A stretch of DNA of 64,000 nucleotides. Origin: Branchiostoma belcheri (Eukaryota; Chordata; Leptocardii; Amphioxiformes; Branchiostomatidae). The first letter of the stretch is position 1. Each line of letters opens with the position of its first letter. The stretch spans positions 100,718 through 164,717 of the forward strand of contig NW_017802491.1 in assembly GCF_001625305.1 (NCBI RefSeq). Direction: 5' to 3'. Below are positions 63,871 through 64,000 of this stretch, piece after piece. Below the pieces are notes generated by a model that had not been told where the DNA came from, did not search any database, and saw only the letters and a program-made list of their open reading frames with translations. The position numbers were made by a program, and so were the translations under genes.

Positions 63871-64000
63871 CAAATGTCATCATAATCCATAAACGCGTTA
63901 TGAAGTTATGCTGACTACAAATGTGCGGAGACACAAAGACACACACACAGACACACACACAGACACACGGACAGATACGCCAAAAACAATACTTCCCCTT
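63871..64000 (-). repeat. Repeat C, hairpin/(AC)n end, cut by window edge
   Basis: 'accaaatgtcatcataatccataaacgcgttatgaagttatgctgac', an (AC)n tract with 'agacacac' units and 'gccaaaaacaatactt' match the end of the 29491-30125 copy. Confidence 0.7.

Noticed and set aside
1..64000. Bacterial operons, prophage or plasmid genes
   Set aside because: Spliced genes, LINEs, SINEs and MITEs throughout; no bacterial gene recognised.

Overview
This is animal nuclear DNA: AT-rich, gene-poor and packed with transposon debris, with spliced exons, GT-AG introns and one 22-base run of Ns. The mixture of RTE/'craniofacial development protein 2-like' LINEs, a CR1/Jockey-group LINE, Tx1/L1-type fragments, a Penelope-like GIY-YIG unit, tRNA-headed SINEs and many TTAA-flanked MITEs fits a lancelet (Branchiostoma). 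That assignment is my inference from the repeat content and gene divergence, not a database result.

The main host gene is MAT2B, the regulatory beta subunit of methionine adenosyltransferase 2. It lies on the minus strand in six coding exons between 61831 and 23654 (61831-61707, 60953-60773, 58774-58684, 49296-49144, 30618-30425, 23908-23654). The reading frame is kept across every junction and gives a 332-residue protein, close to the 334 residues of the human protein. Its introns total about 37 kb and hold most of the mobile elements. Two further host candidates are a seven-finger C2H2 zinc-finger ORF (16714-17433, plus) and a predicted small three-exon plus-strand gene inside MAT2B intron 5-4 territory (37022-37125, 42543-42629, 42994-43087), supported only by splice signals and phase.

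Layout. 1-5.2 kb: MITEs, an octamer-rich repeat and a LINE endonuclease fragment. 5.7-7.5 kb: SINE, reverse transcriptase fragment and a degenerate tandem array. 8.6-14.4 kb: TTAA MITEs of two families. 16.7-20.1 kb: zinc-finger ORF and a decayed RTE-like LINE. 22.7-23.1 kb: Tx1/L1 fragment. 23.65 kb: last MAT2B exon. 25.6-27.2 kb: Penelope-like inverted-repeat unit with hammerhead-like cores. 27.2-33.9 kb: MITEs, octamer repeats, MAT2B exon 5 and a LINE fragment split by a MITE. 37-44 kb: candidate small gene with two complementary, oppositely oriented LINE halves in its first intron. 44-48.4 kb: GC-rich repeats, LINE scraps and a large MITE. 49.1 kb: MAT2B exon 4. 51.3-55.8 kb: near full-length LINE with a 13-bp target-site duplication. 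57.6-60.9 kb: two MITEs, splice-donor-like minisatellite and MAT2B exons 3 and 2. 61.7 kb: exon 1. 62.4-64 kb: upstream minisatellites, a GTACG-rich block and a LINE tail.

The most unusual features are: (i) two related TTAA MITE families that carry palindromic RFX X-boxes, CRE sites and YY1-like sites in fixed positions; (ii) a GIY-YIG-only Penelope-like unit bounded by inverted repeats with hammerhead-like motifs; (iii) an array of 5' splice-site-like repeats directly downstream of a MAT2B donor; and (iv) the inverted split LINE.
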